Positions 1 through 7,353 of a stretch of DNA of 12,979 nt are shown one piece after another. How positions within the stretch are numbered: the first letter of the stretch is position 1; every line of letters begins with the position of its first letter. The notes under the pieces were generated by a model, which was not told the DNA's origin, did not search any database, and saw only the letters and a list, made by a program, of their open reading frames with translations. Made by a program: the position numbers and the translations under genes. The stretch is from CAZFCK01 sp964517355 (GTDB lineage: Bacteria; Desulfobacterota; Desulfovibrionia; Desulfovibrionales; Desulfovibrionaceae), in assembly GCA_964517355.1 (NCBI GenBank), contig CAZFCK010000133.1, forward strand, positions 1 through 12,979, read 5' to 3'.

Positions 1-35
1 GATCTTCATTGCCGCATGTTTAATTTGGTTGAAAT

Positions 36-86
36 AATTTAGAAACAGGCCCTAACCCGCCGGAGGCGTTTCTGTTTCAACAAATT
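36..86 (-). terminator. Possible terminator hairpin after the TPR operon
   Basis: Just beyond the stop codon of the first TPR gene lies an imperfect inverted repeat. GAAACAG (42-48) pairs with CTGTTTC (72-78), extended by AATTT (36-40) against AAATT (82-86). A small inner CGCC/GGCG stem sits in the loop. Read on the minus strand it is followed by AT-rich sequence but no clean U-run. Termination is inferred from position and folding only. Confidence 0.25.
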
Positions 87-92
87 AAGGCG

Positions 93-911
93 TTACTCCC
101 GCTCAGTTTCTTTTTTCTCCAGAACTTGCAGCAAGCTGAGGGCCTCGGGAAAATCCGCGCGCAGGGCCAGGGCCTTGTGGATATACTTTTTTCCGTAGGC
201 ATAATCCCCTTTTTCATAAAGGGTACGGGCGATATTATAACACAAATGCTCGTCATCCTTCGCCAATTTATACGCGCTGGCATAATAGGAAAGGGCTTGC
301 TCGTACATGCCGCTCTTGCGCAGCTTTATGCCGAACTCATTGAACATGTGTTTGTTGTCCGGATGAAAGGCCTCTTCAAGCCGCACCAGCTTTTTCAATA
401 CCTGCGTCGCTTCCTCGGTTTTTCCCTGGTCCAGATAGGTAAGTCCGAGACCGAAATTCCCCCGGACGTTGTCCGTATCCATATCCAGGGCTGTTTTAAA
501 GGCCACTTCCGCGCCAAAGGGTTGCCCTTGGGAGCGTAAGCGTTCACCTTTTGCAAGATTTTTCGTCACGGCGCGCAAGGCCGGCAGGGTCTGCTTGGCG
601 TAGACTTCGGGCTCTGGCGTATAATTCGCCGCGAACTCTTCCAAAGGAAGGGTGAGCGGGTCGCCCTGGGGTAAAAAACGGGCATTCAGGGGCCGCAGTT
701 CAACCACGCCATCCTGCGTCTCCTGTGCGAAATAGTAAACCGTTTGCATTACCTTGCGCTTGGTTGCGCCTGAACCGATCCATTTTTTTTCCGGTCTGGA
801 AAAAACTCCTTGTAGGAGTTCTCTCTGCGCGTCAGCCGCCACTTCTTGCCGCGCCCCAACGCGCGTGCTTGCCTCGTCGCCCTGATGGCGCATGACAACT
901 ACTCTATGCAT
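93..911 (-). CDS. TPR-repeat protein, paralogue 1
   Basis: A 272-residue soluble protein with no signal peptide or membrane span. From about residue 120 to the end it is built of tetratricopeptide-like helical pairs; FGLGLTYLDQGKTEEA, FNEFGIKLRKSGMYEQAL and YNIARTLYEKGDY are the clearest. TPR stacks are protein-binding scaffolds, and the partner is unknown. The N-terminal part (GVFS, GSGATKRK, PLNARFLPQGDP, PEPEVY) has no recognised fold but is shared with the protein at 1822-2601, so the two are full-length paralogues. The ATG at 911 has AAGGA three bases upstream and overlaps the end of the preceding gene by 13 bp, which suggests translational coupling. The shared GVFS segment shows that a start downstream at the methionine of MQTVYYF would be too short. 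It is the last gene of a three-gene minus-strand operon. Confidence 0.8.
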   Translation of the reverse strand: MHRVVVMRHQGDEASTRVGARQEVAADAQRELLQGVFSRPEKKWIGSGATKRKVMQTVYYFAQETQDGVVELRPLNARFLPQGDPLTLPLEEFAANYTPEPEVYAKQTLPALRAVTKNLAKGERLRSQGQPFGAEVAFKTALDMDTDNVRGNFGLGLTYLDQGKTEEATQVLKKLVRLEEAFHPDNKHMFNEFGIKLRKSGMYEQALSYYASAYKLAKDDEHLCYNIARTLYEKGDYAYGKKYIHKALALRADFPEALSLLQVLEKKETERE

Positions 912-1789
912 GGTTCCTTATCTTCCGACTTTTCAATGGATATCTGCAAGATCATCTGTCCCGAAGGAATGGAAAGCTGCACCACCAGGCCGCAGTCCAT
1001 GACCACCGCGCATGGCGTGTCCGCCCGTCCTCCGCCCGTGTGCGTCCGCAACACGGTGAGGCCTTGTTCCGTCAGCGCGGCGGAAAAATAGCGCCCCACT
1101 ATCTCGAAAAACTCCTGAGACGGGGGGAGAGCGTTCCCGCCCGTATGCGTGGAATGTCCCTGAAAACTTTTACCAAGAATCAAGGGCAGCAAGGACTCCG
1201 CAAAAAGCAACTTGGATTGAACACGGCCTTTTTCCGCGGTATCCACGACGATAGAGTAACAAAACTCGAAGAGCGTGCCGGACGCCGCGCAAATGGCGGC
1301 AACCTTGAATTCCCGTCCGCCGAAGCGCGCAAACGTTTTATTGACGGAGGAGACAATAGCCAAATACACATCCTTATCCGCCAATCCGGAAAAGGTCGCG
1401 GCGAGTTTTTGCTCGTGCCGCACCTGCTCTTTTCGAAACGCCTCCAATTCCTCCGAGAATTGCTCAGGACTGAGATAGCCCTTGATGAGCAACGCTTCTC
1501 CCAAATGGGTGCTGAACACGGTCTGGGTGAAGAGCAAATCGTCAAGTTGATGCCGCGTGAGGAATTTATGGCGCAGGGCAATGACCCCAAAAGGCCGGTC
1601 AATGCGTTTTTGTTCCTCGAAAATGGCGTCGACCTGTTCCTGCGAGAGATAGCCGCGTTCTTTGGCGAGTTCTCCGATGCGCCGGTTGGATTCCTCTTGA
1701 AAGGCCAAGGCGTCGTCAAGCGCCTCTTGGGTGATCACGCCTTTGTCTTTCAGATACAGACCGAAAAAATGCAACCTGTTGTTTTCCAT
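899..1789 (-). CDS. Tandem MshEN-motif protein with CheX-like C-terminal domain
   Basis: A 296-residue soluble protein in two parts. Residues about 8-120 contain four tandem 24-residue motifs of the pattern (R/x)hGxxhxxxGhhxxxxLxxxLxxQ, separated by exactly five residues (EESNR, KRIDR, TVFST). This is the spacing of MshEN domains, the cyclic-di-GMP-binding module of MshE and GspE/PilB-type ATPases; no ATPase domain follows here. Motif 2 (RIGELAKERGYLSQEQ...) is the best match. Motif 3 has K where the central glycine is expected. Residues about 135-290 resemble the CheX/CheC-like phosphatase fold: an N-terminal helix, a strand-rich middle, a helix EFFEIVGRYFSAALTEQGL, and a final SIPSGQMILQISIE strand pair. 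The usual E..N catalytic pair of CheX is not clear, so activity is doubtful. The start is supported by AAGGA eight bases upstream. It lies 32 bp after one TPR gene and overlaps the other. Confidence 0.7.
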   Translation of the reverse strand: MENNRLHFFGLYLKDKGVITQEALDDALAFQEESNRRIGELAKERGYLSQEQVDAIFEEQKRIDRPFGVIALRHKFLTRHQLDDLLFTQTVFSTHLGEALLIKGYLSPEQFSEELEAFRKEQVRHEQKLAATFSGLADKDVYLAIVSSVNKTFARFGGREFKVAAICAASGTLFEFCYSIVVDTAEKGRVQSKLLFAESLLPLILGKSFQGHSTHTGGNALPPSQEFFEIVGRYFSAALTEQGLTVLRTHTGGGRADTPCAVVMDCGLVVQLSIPSGQMILQISIEKSEDKEPCIE

Positions 1790-1821
1790 ATGCGGCTTCC
1801 TTCGGATGTTGTCATACGAAT

Positions 1822-2601
1822 TCAGAAGTCCATTTCATAATCACTTTTCTTACGCAGCTTATGTTCAACAAGTTCTTTGAGTTTCAAAGCGAGTTGGAAA
1901 TCCCTGCACAGTTGCAGGGCCTTTGTGGCGAAATGCAGGGCGGCTTTCAAGTTGCCTTTTTCATAATGGGTGCGCGCGATGTTGTACAGTAAGTGTTCGT
2001 CGTCTTTACCAAATTGATAGGCGCGAGAATAATACTTGAGGGCCTGGCTGTACATGCAATTTTTCCGGAGCTTGATGCCGAAATCATTGAACAGATGCTT
2101 GTGCTTCGGCTCAAAGGCGCCGCTCAGGCGCACAAGGCGGCGAAAAACCAGATCTCCACGTTCCTTTTCGCCTCTTTCCAGGTAGGTGAGCCCCAGACCG
2201 AAGGTGGCGCGGATATTTTCCTCGTCCACACGCAACGCGTTCTTATATTCATATTCCGCGCTGAACAGGTGCCCCTGTTTATAATGCCGATCGCCCTTGG
2301 CCACGCTTTTCGCCACTTCCCGGATGGCCGGATAGACTTTGGCCATATATACCTGGGGCTCCGGCTCGAATTTGGCGAGCAGTGTCTCCTTGGTCACGAT
2401 CTTGGGCTCGCCTGTGGGCACGTAATTGGCGTTCAGCGGTTGCAAGCTGATTCTGCCGTCTTCAAGCTCCTCCGCATAGACCAAAATCTGCTGCCGCTTC
2501 TTGCGCTTGGTATGGCCGAAGCCTATGGTCGACAGGACGTGTGTGGAAAAGACGCCCTTAACCTTTTCTCCAGGCTCCGGGCTTATGAGCGCAGATGACA
2601 T
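1822..2601 (-). CDS. TPR-repeat protein, paralogue 2
   Basis: A 259-residue soluble protein, first gene of the minus-strand operon. It aligns along its whole length with the protein at 93-911. Shared landmarks are KGVFS, the TKRK block, the PLNANYVPTGEP segment, EPEPQVY, then TPR-like units including FGLGLTYLERGEKERG, FNDFGIKLRKNCMYSQAL and YNIARTHYEKGNL. The last 25 residues are lysine-rich. The role is inferred to be a protein-interaction scaffold. Relatives with this N-terminal block plus TPRs are, from memory, typical of Desulfovibrio. The ATG at 2601 is the only one that leaves the conserved GVFS block inside the protein. Its upstream sequence has no strong ribosome-binding site. The 147-bp gap to the divergent plus-strand unit must hold the operon promoter, but I cannot place it confidently. 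Confidence 0.8.
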   Translation of the reverse strand: MSSALISPEPGEKVKGVFSTHVLSTIGFGHTKRKKRQQILVYAEELEDGRISLQPLNANYVPTGEPKIVTKETLLAKFEPEPQVYMAKVYPAIREVAKSVAKGDRHYKQGHLFSAEYEYKNALRVDEENIRATFGLGLTYLERGEKERGDLVFRRLVRLSGAFEPKHKHLFNDFGIKLRKNCMYSQALKYYSRAYQFGKDDEHLLYNIARTHYEKGNLKAALHFATKALQLCRDFQLALKLKELVEHKLRKKSDYEMDF

Positions 2602-2748
2602 GATGTATTGTGGCCCCTTAGCAGCTTTAGATGTATCACTTTATTCATTATCTATCCCAGATCTTATCCATCGTCCAGGGCTCGGGGACCCCAAGAATCA
2701 GCCACTTTCGCCGAGCAGTGGTTGCATGAACCAAACTTCGGAGGTAAC

Positions 2749-2835
2749 ATGAGTTTTATAGTCTACTCTACCGTCCGCCAGTTGGACGCTTCCTGGAGCC
2801 AACGTCATGATCCAAGAAAATCCACAATATTTTAA
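2749..2835 (+). CDS. Possible 28-residue leader peptide
   Basis: A short frame beginning MSFIVYSTVRQLDASW and ending in RKSTIF. Its ATG is preceded by GGAGGT at four bases' spacing, the best ribosome-binding site in this region. It overlaps the start of the 51-residue membrane protein at 2807 in another frame. It could be a leader that couples translation to that gene, or the site could be fortuitous. No homology is recognised and the peptide has no clear features. Confidence 0.2.
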   Translation: MSFIVYSTVRQLDASWSQRHDPRKSTIF

Positions 2836-2962
2836 ACCAGATGGGGTTCAACACACCACCGACGCCTGGAGCAACTGGGACCAGGCGATCATCTGGTTGC
2901 TCTGTGTGGCCGGGGTGATCGTTATTCTAGTGCTGTATAAAGTCTTGCGCAAATTCTTTTAG
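2807..2962 (+). CDS. Small single-span membrane protein, unknown function
   Basis: A 51-residue frame starting MIQENPQYFKPDG. It has a polar first half (about residues 1-27) and one hydrophobic segment, AIIWLLCVAGVIVILVLY, at about residues 28-45, followed by KVLRKFF. The basic C-terminus predicts that this end faces the cytoplasm. The ATG has GGAG eight bases upstream. It lies 31 bp ahead of the hybrid kinase frame on the same strand, so the two may be co-transcribed. Because the kinase itself has no membrane span, a membrane partner is an attractive but untested idea. I do not recognise the family. Confidence 0.5.
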   Translation: MIQENPQYFKPDGVQHTTDAWSNWDQAIIWLLCVAGVIVILVLYKVLRKFF

Positions 2963-2993
2963 CAGTGCAACAATCAGATGATGCATTCCACAT

Positions 2994-5957
2994 GTGAACA
3001 GAGTTTCCACCTGGACCAACTTCAGCCCCCGTATGGGGAACAGCCCCGGGGGATACGTGGCTGACAGCGAACGCACCACTCAATCTTACGAAGAAGAGAT
3101 TCAAGCCCTGAAGCAACGCCTTGCCGATCTTGAGGAATCGCATGCCACAGCCAAGCGTCTGCGCGAAGAGCTTGCGGAAATCAAGCTGCAATTCAGGGCG
3201 GTCATCAACGCTTCGCCCGACACCGTAATGATCTGCGATACGGGGGGCACGATCATGGCCATCAACGATTCAGGCGCGTTGCGGCTCAAATCGACTCCCG
3301 AACAACTTATCGGAACCAGTGTTTTCGATATATTGCCCGAGGAATTGGTTTCCAGGCGCAAGCGCTGGATCAATCACGTCATTGAAACCCGCAAGCCCAT
3401 CCAGTTCAAGGATGAATATCACAACTCCACCTATGGACACAGATTGCACCCCTATGCCGACGAGCGCATCAACGCCGTGCGGGTGGCCATCATTACGCGG
3501 GACATCTCGGAAAGCGAAAAGGCGCTCAGAGCCCTGCGCGACAGCGAAGCCCGTTACAGAGCCATACTTGAAGATCAGACGGAACTCATCTGCCGCTACC
3601 TGCCGGACGGCAGGCTTTCCTACGTCAACGAGGCCTATGCGCGTTATTACCGCAAAGACCGCACCGAGCTTATCAACCGCAACTTTATTCCGCATATTCC
3701 GGAGCGGGATCTGCGGCTCATTCATGAGCACATCTCCAGCCTGAGTCCGGAAAAACCGGCCACGAGTTTCGAACATCAAATCATCCTGGAAACAGGGGAA
3801 ATCCGTTGGCAGAACTGGACCCACCGCGCCATTTACGACAGCAATTGCAACCTCACCGAATATCAGGCCGTGGGACGCGACGTCACGAAACGCCGCAGAG
3901 CGCAGGAGGCGTTGCAGGAAAGCGAGCAACGCTACAAATCGCTGTTCGAAGACTCCCCCATCTCCCTTTGGGAAGAAGATTTTTCCCAAATCAAAACGTA
4001 CTTCGATTCCCTGCGGGAGCAGGGAGTGCAGGATTTCCAGCACTATTTCGATCAGCATCCCGAAGCCGTGGCCCATTGCGCCGGTCTTGTGGAATTGCTG
4101 GATGTCAACAACGCCACCTTGAAATTCTTCTGCGCGGACACAAAAAAACAATTGCTGCAAAATATTACCACTACGTTTACCGAGCAATCCTTTGAAGTTT
4201 TCAAAGAGGAACTCGTGGCCCTGGCCCGGGGCGAACGCCTCTTTGAATCCGAAACCGAACAACGCACCCTTACCGGTGAAATCAAATACGTGGCCATCCA
4301 TTTGAGCGTCGCGCCAAGCGCCGTGCTCAATCTCCAAAAGGTGGTCGTCTCGCTCCTCGATATCACGCAGCGCCGCAATGCAGAACAGGAATTGCGCGAA
4401 CATCGGGCCTTTCTCAACCAGATCATCGACACCGTGCCCAGCCCCATTTTCGTCAAGGACCGGGAAGGCCGCTTCGTGCTCGCCAACAAGGCCATGGCGG
4501 AGCTTTACGGCGCCAGGCCCGAAGATCTGGTGGGACGCAGGGGCGAAGACTTCAATCCCCACGAGGATGAAACCTCCATCTTCCGGGTCGAGGATCTTGA
4601 AGTACTCGATTCCCAGCGGCCCATCTTCATCCCGCAACGTGTGGTCACAAACGCCAGAGGCGAAAAACGCGTCCACGCCACCACGAAACTGCCCCTTTCC
4701 GGAAAATCGCAGTTATTGGGCGTGGCCGTGGACATTACGGAACGCAAAAACGCGGAGGAAGAACGCGCCAAACTGGAAAAAAACATCAGGCAATCCCAAA
4801 AAATGCAGGCACTCGGCACGTTGGCCGGGGGTATCGCCCACGACTTCAACAACATGATCTTCGCCATCCTCGGCTTCATCCGCCTTGCGCTCAAGAAGGC
4901 GGAAGCAGGATCAAAAATGGAGGAATACCTGCTCCAGGTGCAGTCGGCTGGGATGCGCGCTTCGGATCTGGTCCGGCAGATCCTCACGTTCTCCCGCCAA
5001 ACGGATACGGAAATGAAGGCCATGCATCTCGCTTCCCTGTTCAAGGAAGTGGGCAAGATGCTCCAGGCCACGTTGCCGGCGAGCATTGATTTCCGCATCT
5101 CCACCAATGTGGACAACAACGAGGAAGAAGACCTCATCATCGGCGATCCCACGCAGATTCACCAGGTGCTCATGAATCTGTGCACAAACGCCATGCACGC
5201 CATGAAGCAATCCGGGGGCACTTTGGAAATGACCCTCGCCCCCCTGCTTATTCCCCAACAAGGGCTTTCCCGCTACCCGGACAGGGCGCCCGGCAATTAT
5301 CTGGAAATCATTGTCAGAGATACCGGCCACGGTATTGAAAGCGCCATTATGGAACAAATCTTCGACCCCTTCTTCACGACTAAAGGCCCGGGCGAAGGCA
5401 CGGGCATGGGGCTCTCCGTCGTGCATGGCATCGTCAACAGCCACGGAGGCAGCATCAACGTGGAAAGCGCCGTGGGCAAGGGCACCACCTTCCGGGTGCT
5501 GCTGCCGCGGCATTGCGAAAAGGAAGAGCCGACTTTCTGCCCCTTCAATATGGCGCCCACGGGCAAAGAGCACATTCTGTTCGTGGACGACGAAACCATA
5601 CTCGTGGATATGGCCCGTGAAATGCTTTCACAACTTGGCTACAAGATCACGGCGGTCACATCGCCCCACGTGGCCTTGCAACTCTTCAAGGAGGCGCCCC
5701 AATCCTTCGACCTGGTCATAACCGATCAGGCCATGCCGTACCTCTCGGGGCTGGATTTGTCTCGCGAACTGCTCGCCATCCGCCACGATCTGCCCATTAT
5801 TCTGGTTACAGGCTATTCCGAACAGATCACCTCTGATCAGGCACAACACGTCGGTATTCGTAAATTTCTCATGAAACCCATCATAGAAGAGCATCTGGCT
5901 CAAACAATCCGCTCTGTTCTGGAGTCCACAGCAAGGGAGGTAGTATGTCCAGATTGA
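2994..5957 (+). CDS. Cytoplasmic hybrid histidine kinase with four PAS domains and a receiver
   Basis: A sensor kinase of about 987 residues, numbered here from the GTG at 2994. Order of parts: short coiled coil (about 32-67), PAS 1 (66-175), PAS 2 (187-300), PAS 3 (314-462), PAS 4 (474-588), HisKA with phospho-acceptor His616 in GGIAHDFNN, HATPase with N-box Asn732 (NLCTNAMHAM), G1 Asp776 (DTGHGI) and G2 (GTGMGL), then a receiver from about 860 with acidic pair D865/D866 and phospho-acceptor Asp911 (VITDQAMP). All residues needed for autophosphorylation and relay are present. There is no membrane segment, so it should sense a cytoplasmic signal; no haem or flavin motif is evident. The start is uncertain: GTG 2994 and ATG 3033 lack a ribosome-binding site, while GTG 3057 has GGGGGA close upstream. 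It overlaps the next receiver gene by 13 bp. Confidence 0.9.
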   Translation: MNRVSTWTNFSPRMGNSPGGYVADSERTTQSYEEEIQALKQRLADLEESHATAKRLREELAEIKLQFRAVINASPDTVMICDTGGTIMAINDSGALRLKSTPEQLIGTSVFDILPEELVSRRKRWINHVIETRKPIQFKDEYHNSTYGHRLHPYADERINAVRVAIITRDISESEKALRALRDSEARYRAILEDQTELICRYLPDGRLSYVNEAYARYYRKDRTELINRNFIPHIPERDLRLIHEHISSLSPEKPATSFEHQIILETGEIRWQNWTHRAIYDSNCNLTEYQAVGRDVTKRRRAQEALQESEQRYKSLFEDSPISLWEEDFSQIKTYFDSLREQGVQDFQHYFDQHPEAVAHCAGLVELLDVNNATLKFFCADTKKQLLQNITTTFTEQSFEVFKEELVALARGERLFESETEQRTLTGEIKYVAIHLSVAPSAVLNLQKVVVSLLDITQRRNAEQELREHRAFLNQIIDTVPSPIFVKDREGRFVLANKAMAELYGARPEDLVGRRGEDFNPHEDETSIFRVEDLEVLDSQRPIFIPQRVVTNARGEKRVHATTKLPLSGKSQLLGVAVDITERKNAEEERAKLEKNIRQSQKMQALGTLAGGIAHDFNNMIFAILGFIRLALKKAEAGSKMEEYLLQVQSAGMRASDLVRQILTFSRQTDTEMKAMHLASLFKEVGKMLQATLPASIDFRISTNVDNNEEEDLIIGDPTQIHQVLMNLCTNAMHAMKQSGGTLEMTLAPLLIPQQGLSRYPDRAPGNYLEIIVRDTGHGIESAIMEQIFDPFFTTKGPGEGTGMGLSVVHGIVNSHGGSINVESAVGKGTTFRVLLPRHCEKEEPTFCPFNMAPTGKEHILFVDDETILVDMAREMLSQLGYKITAVTSPHVALQLFKEAPQSFDLVITDQAMPYLSGLDLSRELLAIRHDLPIILVTGYSEQITSDQAQHVGIRKFLMKPIIEEHLAQTIRSVLESTAREVVCPD

Positions 5958-6313
5958 TCCTTGTGGAAGACGACCCTCAAGTGCGCGGTATGCTGAAAGA
6001 AACACTGCATCAGGAAGGGTACGACGTGCTCGAGGCCACCAACGGACGCGAGGCCGTGATACTGTACCGTCAAACTCCCGCGGACCTCGTCATCACCGAT
6101 ATCATCATGCCCGAACAAGACGGCGTTGAAACCATTCACGCCCTGCGCAAAGAATTCCCCAACGTCAAAATCATCGCCATATCCGGGGGCAGCGCCAACA
6201 TCCGCGGCGACTATCTCCTGGGAACGGCCAACGCCCTCGGCGCCATCAAGACATTCAAAAAACCCGTCGACATGAATGAACTGCTCGCCACCGTCAAAGA
6301 GGTGCTGGGTTGA
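5945..6313 (+). CDS. Stand-alone response regulator receiver
   Basis: A 122-residue single-domain receiver of the CheY/Spo0F type with no output domain. The acidic pocket is E8/D9/D10 (LVEDD), the phospho-acceptor is D52 (VITDIIMP), the switch residue is a serine in IIAISGG, and the conserved lysine is K106 (FKKPVD). The ATG follows an excellent GGGAGGT ribosome-binding site and overlaps the last codons of the kinase gene, so the pair is probably translated together. It most likely accepts phosphate from the preceding kinase, either directly from His616 or through its receiver, and acts by protein-protein contact. Confidence 0.92.
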   Translation: MSRLILVEDDPQVRGMLKETLHQEGYDVLEATNGREAVILYRQTPADLVITDIIMPEQDGVETIHALRKEFPNVKIIAISGGSANIRGDYLLGTANALGAIKTFKKPVDMNELLATVKEVLG

Positions 6314-6704
6314 TCATAACGCATCCCGCCTCCCTGGCAGCGCTCAGGCGTATGGGCCCCACCAAGACCCATCCGCCCGCACTGGCAGGGGGGCAATCCT
6401 GCTCCCTCCTTCGCCCTCCCTCAAGCGTACGAGGCCCCGTCCAATGGGCGGCGGCTCCGACACACAGTTTCTCCCCCCGAAACATACGGCGAAAAAACAC
6501 CCATTATCCCGGAATGTTGAACACTCAGCCCATCATCTCCGGCATGAAACCCGAGCCGCATGCTTTTTCCACGGTCAAGGGAAAGGACACTTAGGACCAC
6601 GCCTTGCATAACATATTGTATTATCGACATAAAAAATGGAACACCTCCCCTCTTGCCAGGCAGGGGAAAATTGGATAGGAACACCGTCCGCGAGTGAAAA
6701 AAAC
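6314..6704. other. Gene-poor stretch between the receiver and a small lipoprotein
   Basis: About 390 bp without a convincing gene. The first half is C-rich and carries only short weak inverted repeats such as GCCT/AGGC shortly after the receiver stop. Short frames in all directions lack coherent composition. The sequence becomes AT-rich around 6605-6645, where a promoter for the downstream small gene could lie, but no clear -35/-10 pair is visible. No repeats shared with the MITE or the CRISPR array were found here. Confidence 0.4.
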
Positions 6705-6869
6705 ATGCAAAAAATCAATATTGCGAAAACATGTCTGGCAGAGGTCCTTGTTTTTCTCATCATCACGGCTCTCCTGGGCTGCGGCGTCAACGCCCTGGCC
6801 ACGGGAAACGCCTTTGAAGCCTTCACCAACACCCCCGTGGTGGCCATGGCCGCTGATACCGCGCCGTAA
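6705..6869 (+). CDS. Small putative lipoprotein
   Basis: A 54-residue frame starting MQKINIAKTCLAE. A hydrophobic stretch VLVFLIITALLGC ends in a plausible lipobox (LLGC), with the cysteine at about residue 26 that would be lipid-modified after signal peptidase II cleavage. The mature part would be only about 29 residues, alanine/threonine-rich, ending in ADTAP. The ribosome-binding site is weak. The frame extends upstream to an ATG at 6636, but that would bury the signal sequence. It stands alone, 118 bp ahead of the CRISPR array. It could equally be a chance frame; I do not recognise it. Confidence 0.35.
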   Translation: MQKINIAKTCLAEVLVFLIITALLGCGVNALATGNAFEAFTNTPVVAMAADTAP

Positions 6870-6971
6870 CCGAACTCCTTTTTTTTCCGAGGGGGGAACC
6901 GCCCATACCTGGCCGCCCCTCGCATTGCGCCTTCCCGACATAATGCGGGGCAGGCATCTCTTTTTGCGTCG

Positions 6972-6996
6972 AGCCGCTCTCCGGACAGGAGCGGCT
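6972..6996. repeat. Inverted repeat overlapping the degenerate first CRISPR repeat
   Basis: AGCCGCTC (6972-6979) and GAGCGGCT (6989-6996) are perfect 8-bp arms around a 9-base loop. The right arm is the altered beginning of the first CRISPR repeat. No U-run follows on either strand, so it is not a standard terminator. Confidence 0.5.
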
Positions 6997-7353
6997 TGAC
7001 CCTATTTCCCCTTCCGCTACAATTTTGCTGACATGGTACATGCAGGTTTTGCAGTTGCGGCTTGACCCTATTTCCCCTTCTGCTACAATTGTGCGTGGCT
7101 GCGGCTACAAGAGAAGTTTGTTGCGGCTTGACCCTATTTCCCCTTCTGCTACAATGATTCGGTAAGTCGCAGTCAGTCGGTAGCGGTTGCGGCTTGACCC
7201 TATTTCCCCTTCTGCTACAATCGGTCCTGAATCCGCCGTAACCGAGATACCGTTGCGGCTTGACCCTATTTCCCCTTCTGCTACAATGTTCACGTCAGTG
7301 AGCGTTGTTGATTCGACGTTGCGGCTTGACCCTATTTCCCCTTCTGCTACAAT
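6988..7353 (+). CRISPR. CRISPR array, six 36-bp repeats and five 30-bp spacers
   Basis: Repeats lie at 6988-7023, 7054-7089, 7120-7155, 7186-7221, 7252-7287 and 7318-7353. Every spacer is exactly 30 bp: 7024-7053, 7090-7119, 7156-7185, 7222-7251 and 7288-7317. Repeats 2-6 are identical; they begin GTTGCGGCTTGACCC and end CTTCTGCTACAAT. Repeat 1 differs at three positions (GGAG for GTTG, CCGC for CTGC) and is probably the old end, so new spacers would have entered beside cas2. The GTTG...GCTACAAT ends match the Neisseria type II-C repeat style and give the plus strand as the crRNA sense. That is convergent with the cas genes. The tracrRNA at 11130 is complementary to this repeat, which confirms the orientation. 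Confidence 0.97.
7062..7089 (+). promoter_or_regulatory. Promoter embedded in the CRISPR repeat (representative copy)
   Basis: Within the repeat, TTGACC (-35) is separated by 16 bp from TACAAT (-10), and the -10 is extended by TGC just upstream. The same promoter recurs at 7128-7155, 7194-7221, 7260-7287 and 7326-7353. The first, degenerate repeat (6996-7023) keeps both boxes but loses the TG extension. Transcription would start about six to eight bases into each spacer, giving guides of roughly 23-25 nt without 5' processing. Repeat-internal promoters of this kind are established for Neisseria meningitidis and Campylobacter jejuni; activity here is inferred. Confidence 0.75.

Noticed and set aside
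3270..4676. A 468-codon minus-strand frame opposite the hybrid kinase
   Set aside because: It is the complement of clear PAS-domain coding sequence, with a composition typical of antisense frames and no start signal.
6652..6666. CCCCT/AGGGG pairing upstream of the small lipoprotein
   Set aside because: The short stem lacks a T-run, and its position fits no transcript end better than any other. Not called as a terminator.
7222..7251. Spacer 4 shares GCCGTAACCGA with sequence near 6860
   Set aside because: Eleven bases out of 30 with mismatched flanks is within chance and would not make a target. No spacer shows a convincing match inside the window.
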